Below are positions 61,222 through 64,000 of a DNA stretch of 64,000 bases, in pieces (the first letter of the stretch is position 1; every line of letters begins with the position of its first letter). Both the position numbers and the translations under genes were made by a program. The notes below the pieces were generated by a model. The model was not told the origin of the DNA and searched no databases. It saw only the letters and a program-made list of their open reading frames with translations. The stretch comes from Cherax quadricarinatus (lineage: Eukaryota; Arthropoda; Malacostraca; Decapoda; Parastacidae), in the NCBI RefSeq assembly GCF_038502225.1, contig NC_091378.1:10535351-10599350 (forward strand), in the 5' to 3' direction.

Positions 61222-61411
61222 CTAGCGTCACTCCGTTGATGAGACGCATCAGGAGGAACAACATGTAGGTGAGGACAGGTTGAAATTCACGCACGGTGTG
61301 AGTGTTGGAACACACCTGTTGACGAGGCACTAGCGCTAAGCACTGAGCGTAACATTCCTGCGCCTTACTGCTTGTGTTGGTCTTGCTGGTCCACCCTGAT
61401 GCCTCGCCACT
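61222..61411 (-). CDS. MFSD6-like major facilitator protein, internal exon (partial gene)
   Basis: Acceptor CCACAG precedes an open 190-nt exon that ends at donor GTAAGG. It encodes a Cys- and Ser-rich stretch that looks extracellular (residues about 1-45 of the exon), then REFQPVLTYMLFLLMRLING, the start of a transmembrane helix, ending in phase 1. The one base left over joins the exon at 50691 to read ...GVTLGASSLTLFKGATMAIL, the pattern before the conserved loop of MFSD6-type transporters. The upstream exons for the first transmembrane helices were not found. The substrate is unknown. Confidence 0.72.
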
Positions 61412-61960
61412 CTGTGGAAACATCGCTAATGAGTACAATTGGGATTACAGACAACACGGTAATAAACCCTTCAAGGAATGGAGGCCTTAATATTGGTGAA
61501 GAGCTCTTTATATAAGGAACCAGAGTGAGCTTCTACTAATGATAAAACCTGATTATCTTCCATTCCACAGGAGCTCTATGACTACACTGTTTTGAGTTTC
61601 GAAATGAATATAATACTATTTTTTTTCATGTACTATGAAACAGCAACTATGATTTCAAGCCCAAATTTCAGTTGAAGTGATATTTCACAAAGCATCCACT
61701 TCAAGTGGGGTGCCGAAATACTGTTGTAAAGCTCCAGGTCCAAGGAATTGGAGCTACCCCTCTCCCTCCTCAGGTCAAACCGATTGCCTCTCATTCCCTA
61801 AAAGCAATATTACCCGTAATGGGTTTACAAAATCTAGCACTCGTGCAAAACTCAGGGAAGAGGGGAAAGGCATCTCTGGTATACTTGTAAATATGTTTTT
61901 ACCTCAACATGACACTAGTCATGCCACAGCTTGGCTCTCCCATACCTCACACACTACCTC
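61412..61960. other. Upstream of the MFSD6-like exon, nothing recognised
   Basis: Searched on the minus strand for the preceding transporter exon and none was convincing. 61715-61800 holds an inverted copy of the short repeat at 21935. Confidence 0.4.
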
Positions 61961-62144
61961 GGGTCAGGTGACCTGACCTCTCAGCGTCACCTAATCTCTC
62001 TTCATTGGGTCAGGTGACCTGACCTCTCAGCGTCACCTAATCTCTCTTCATTGGGTCAGGTGACCTGACCTCTCAGCGTCACCTAATCTCTCTTCATTGG
62101 GTCAGGTGACCTGACCTCTCAGCGTCACCTAATCTCTCTTCATT
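61961..62144. repeat. Four tandem 46-bp units
   Basis: Units start GGGTCAGGTGACCTGACC at 61961, 62007, 62053 and 62099 and are nearly identical. Each contains the palindrome GGTCAGGTGACCTGACC. Confidence 0.93.
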
Positions 62145-62516
62145 ATTTACCCCTCAAGGGAGGTTCCTTGATGTTGGTGAGGGGCTCTTAATTTAGGGAA
62201 TTGGATCTGTGCTCCAGTTCCCCGAATTAAGCCTGAATGCCTTCCACATCCCCCCCCCAGGCGCTGTATAATCCTCCGGGTTTAGCGCTTCCCCTTGATT
62301 ATAATAATAATAATAATCAGCATCACCTAATCTCTCTTCATTATTTACCCCTCAAGGGAGGTTCCTTGATGTTGGTAAGGGGCTCTTAATCTAGGGAATT
62401 GGATCTGTGCTCCAGTTCCCTGAATTGAACCCGAATACCTTCCAGCCCACCCACGCGCTGTTTAATCCTACGGGTTTAGCGCTCCCCATGATTATTATTA
62501 ATATTATCTTCATCAT
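62145..62516 (+). mobile_element. Two tandem copies of the (AAT)n-tailed SINE-like repeat
   Basis: Copies at about 62152-62318 and 62345-62516, each AGGTTCCTTGATGTTGG.., GGTTTAGCGCT.., ending in (ATT)/(AAT) runs. The second is preceded by a CACCTAATCTCTCTTCATT piece of the 46-bp unit, so this block was duplicated together with part of that array. Confidence 0.8.
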
Positions 62517-62524
62517 TTAGTAAC

Positions 62525-62690
62525 AAAAAAAGGCACAATACCGTGACTGGAACGATACACAAATAACCCGCACATAAAAGAGAGAAGCTTACGACGAGGT
62601 TTCGGTCCGACTTGGACCATTGTCAATGGTCCAAGTCGGACCGAAACGTCGTCGTAAGCTTCTCTCTTTTATGTGCGGGTTATTTGTGTG
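62525..62690. mobile_element. Second-family PLE-type palindrome
   Basis: ATACACAAATAACCCGCACA faces GTGCGGGTTATTTGTGT. The centre is at GGACCATTGTCAATGGTCC (about 62625). The plus arm has stem GGTCC/GGACC followed by GAAACGTCG, but no CUGANGA-like box before it. Confidence 0.8.
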
Positions 62691-62699
62691 TTCATTATT

Positions 62700-63090
62700 T
62701 AGTCACCGTTTTCAGTAAATTGAATAATGATAAGCTAAGACTGGCGAAACTCATAATGGGCGAAACGATTCCTTAATAAACTCCATAACTTTTGCATGTT
62801 TCGGGCAAGTTATTCACAATACTGTCCACATAACATACCGCTGAATTGATTACTACTGGCTACACTAACATCTAAAATTTCCAACAAATTAAAATTGGTA
62901 GCTACCATTTTATTGACTTAACTTTTATCACATTTAATTCCTTACTTAAATTAATATTAGAGAGTCTGAACATTTTAATCCCTAGACTGCTGCTACACCA
63001 ACAGTTTTGTCTCCCGGATTTTGGACACAGCAGATTCTAGCCTCATAAGCTAATTACTAGTGGGTAAGTGCTGTATTACCCCTACAGGTT
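62700..63090. other. Unassigned AT-rich sequence
   Basis: Nothing recognised except a short (AAT)-tailed SINE end at 63060-63100 (CAGGTTTAGCTTTTCCCC). Confidence 0.4.
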
Positions 63091-63096
63091 TAGCTT

Positions 63097-63103
63097 TTCC
63101 CCA

Positions 63104-63188
<85 letters not shown>
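63097..63188. repeat. (ACT)n(AAT)n compound microsatellite
   Basis: Uniform trinucleotide runs. Confidence 0.97.
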
Positions 63189-63189
<1 letters not shown>

Positions 63190-63207
63190 GTAGATGACAG
63201 GACTTAC

Positions 63208-63274
63208 GGGTGTTGGGAGACTCACTTATACGTCTTTCCTCGTCCGTGTTATGGTTTGTTTGCAATTGTGTCAT
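63208..63274 (-). CDS. Possible first coding exon upstream of the MFSD6-like exons
   Basis: An ATG at 63274 opens a 22-codon hydrophilic stretch (MTQLQTNHNTDEERRISESP) that runs into a perfect GTAAGT donor at 63207-63202. It is on the same strand and upstream of the MFSD6-like exons and could be a cytoplasmic amino terminus. It ends in phase 1, while the exon at 61411 starts in phase 0, so at least one unseen exon must lie between. It could equally be chance. Confidence 0.2.
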
Positions 63275-63445
63275 TACGATTTCGTGAGTTATGAATGACG
63301 GCTTTGAGGGGACTAGAGCTAGAGTTCATCACAACCATGCTGGCAGGAGATTCAACTGTAAAAACTTGCATTTGTGGTCACACTGGTGCCTGTACTAACC
63401 TCTCTTATGGTGTATGAATATACATAGTTGCATGAATCTTATTGT

Positions 63446-63570
63446 AGCCAGCTGGCCCAGTGGCTTACGCGCTGGCTTGGAGTTTTACGACTTACTCGAG
63501 TTTAATCCCTACCCGTGGTATGGCGAATCTTGGTGCTTGTGGATGTGATTCGAGCGCATTATCTCCGTTC
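63446..63570 (+). mobile_element. tRNA-like SINE, another family
   Basis: AGCTGGCCCAGTGGCTTACG with an internal box-B-like GAGTTTAATCCC. The body after 63520 is unlike the other SINEs. Truncated or short. Confidence 0.45.
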
Positions 63571-63764
63571 TCTAAAGTAGTAGTTTATATATGTTGCCTT
63601 TTAAGTTATTAATAACGTAATACTCTGTAGTATATGACTAAAGACTTGAGACTACTGTAAAAGCAGAAACAATACAAATGTATTTAAATTCTGTTTGCAG
63701 TATCTAACTGCACACGTTATACAGTAAAAATAGACCTTAAATAGAAATGTTTGAAGTCGCCCAA

Positions 63765-64000
63765 ATTGTCTAACATATTTGTAGACGGGGTTGTAAAAAA
63801 ACATTAGCGCTAAAATGTTAGGGAGACGTGGGATTAAAATACAACGTAAGAACATAAGAAAGAAGGAACACTGCAACAGGCCTACTGACCCACGCGGAGC
63901 AGGTCCATTCCCCCCCCCCCCGGATTAGCCCAATGACCCACCCAGTCTGGTCACCTCCACTCAAGGAAGGAGCACGGCACCAGACCCAGCAGCACAAGCT
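63765..64000. mobile_element. LINE RT scrap followed by a CR1-like tail
   Basis: 63770-63845 tracks the LINE segment encoding NIFIDGVV (TCTAACATATTTGTAGACGG, then GATTAAAA) on the plus strand. At 63846 a minus-oriented tail (GTAAGAACATAAGAAAGAAG) begins and runs to the window edge. Confidence 0.55.

Noticed and set aside
61961..62144. CRISPR-like array
   Set aside because: Units are contiguous with no unique spacers, and the context is eukaryotic.
62527..62690. Hammerhead motif in the second PLE-type family
   Set aside because: A GGTCC/GGACC stem and GAAACG are present, but no CUGANGA-like box precedes the stem in any copy (19240, 23035, 62527).

Overview
The window reads as nuclear DNA of a decapod crustacean, possibly a crayfish. 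It is AT-rich and packed with microsatellites. Its dispersed repeats look to me like decapod families, and its only recognisable host genes have short exons in very long introns. I cannot name the species from sequence alone. About nine tenths of the window is mobile DNA or its debris. One 100-N assembly gap lies at 42815-42914.

Host genes. (1) A complete SUMO-activating enzyme subunit 1 gene (SAE1/AOS1) lies on the minus strand. It has six coding exons from 38348 down to 7789. All splice phases agree and the product is 335 residues, so 1008 coding bases are spread over 30.6 kb. (2) Two phase-compatible exons of a major facilitator protein resembling MFSD6 lie on the minus strand at 61411-61222 and 50691-50523. 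Its amino-terminal part and everything after the second exon were not found. I found no other convincing host gene.

Mobile DNA, left to right. 0.3-1.8 kb: palindromic ends of Penelope-like elements (PLEs). 2.3-3.8 kb: CA microsatellite, half a MITE and a LINE 3' piece. 3.8-7.3 kb: a decayed Tigger/pogo DNA transposon. 9.1-10.4 kb: a piggyBac-like element split by a LINE tail. 10.4-17.8 kb: a nest in which a PLE holds a 113-bp MITE and a Tigger, and the Tigger holds two LINE copies. 18-24 kb: SINE-like copies, PLE ends and a Tigger end. 25.3-28.9 kb: a CR1-type LINE split by a piggyBac-like element. 29-30.8 kb: a LINE split by a TA-target transposon. 31.7-36.9 kb: three more piggyBac-like copies and Tigger pieces. 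38.9-42.8 kb: a tRNA-derived SINE, a Tx1-like LINE and a Ty3/gypsy element running into the gap. 43-49.2 kb: TA arrays with a MITE, a LINE RT piece and an apparently intact two-ORF LINE. 50.8-53.7 kb: a decayed L2-like LINE. 54-64 kb: SINEs (one with a ten-copy 32-bp array), PLE ends and short tandem arrays.

The most interesting signal outside the host genes is a recurrent motif in the PLE-type palindromes. It has the order of a hammerhead ribozyme core: a CUGANGA-like box, a self-complementary stem II, then GAAAC. The flanks can form stem I. Because the repeats are palindromic, both strands often carry one.
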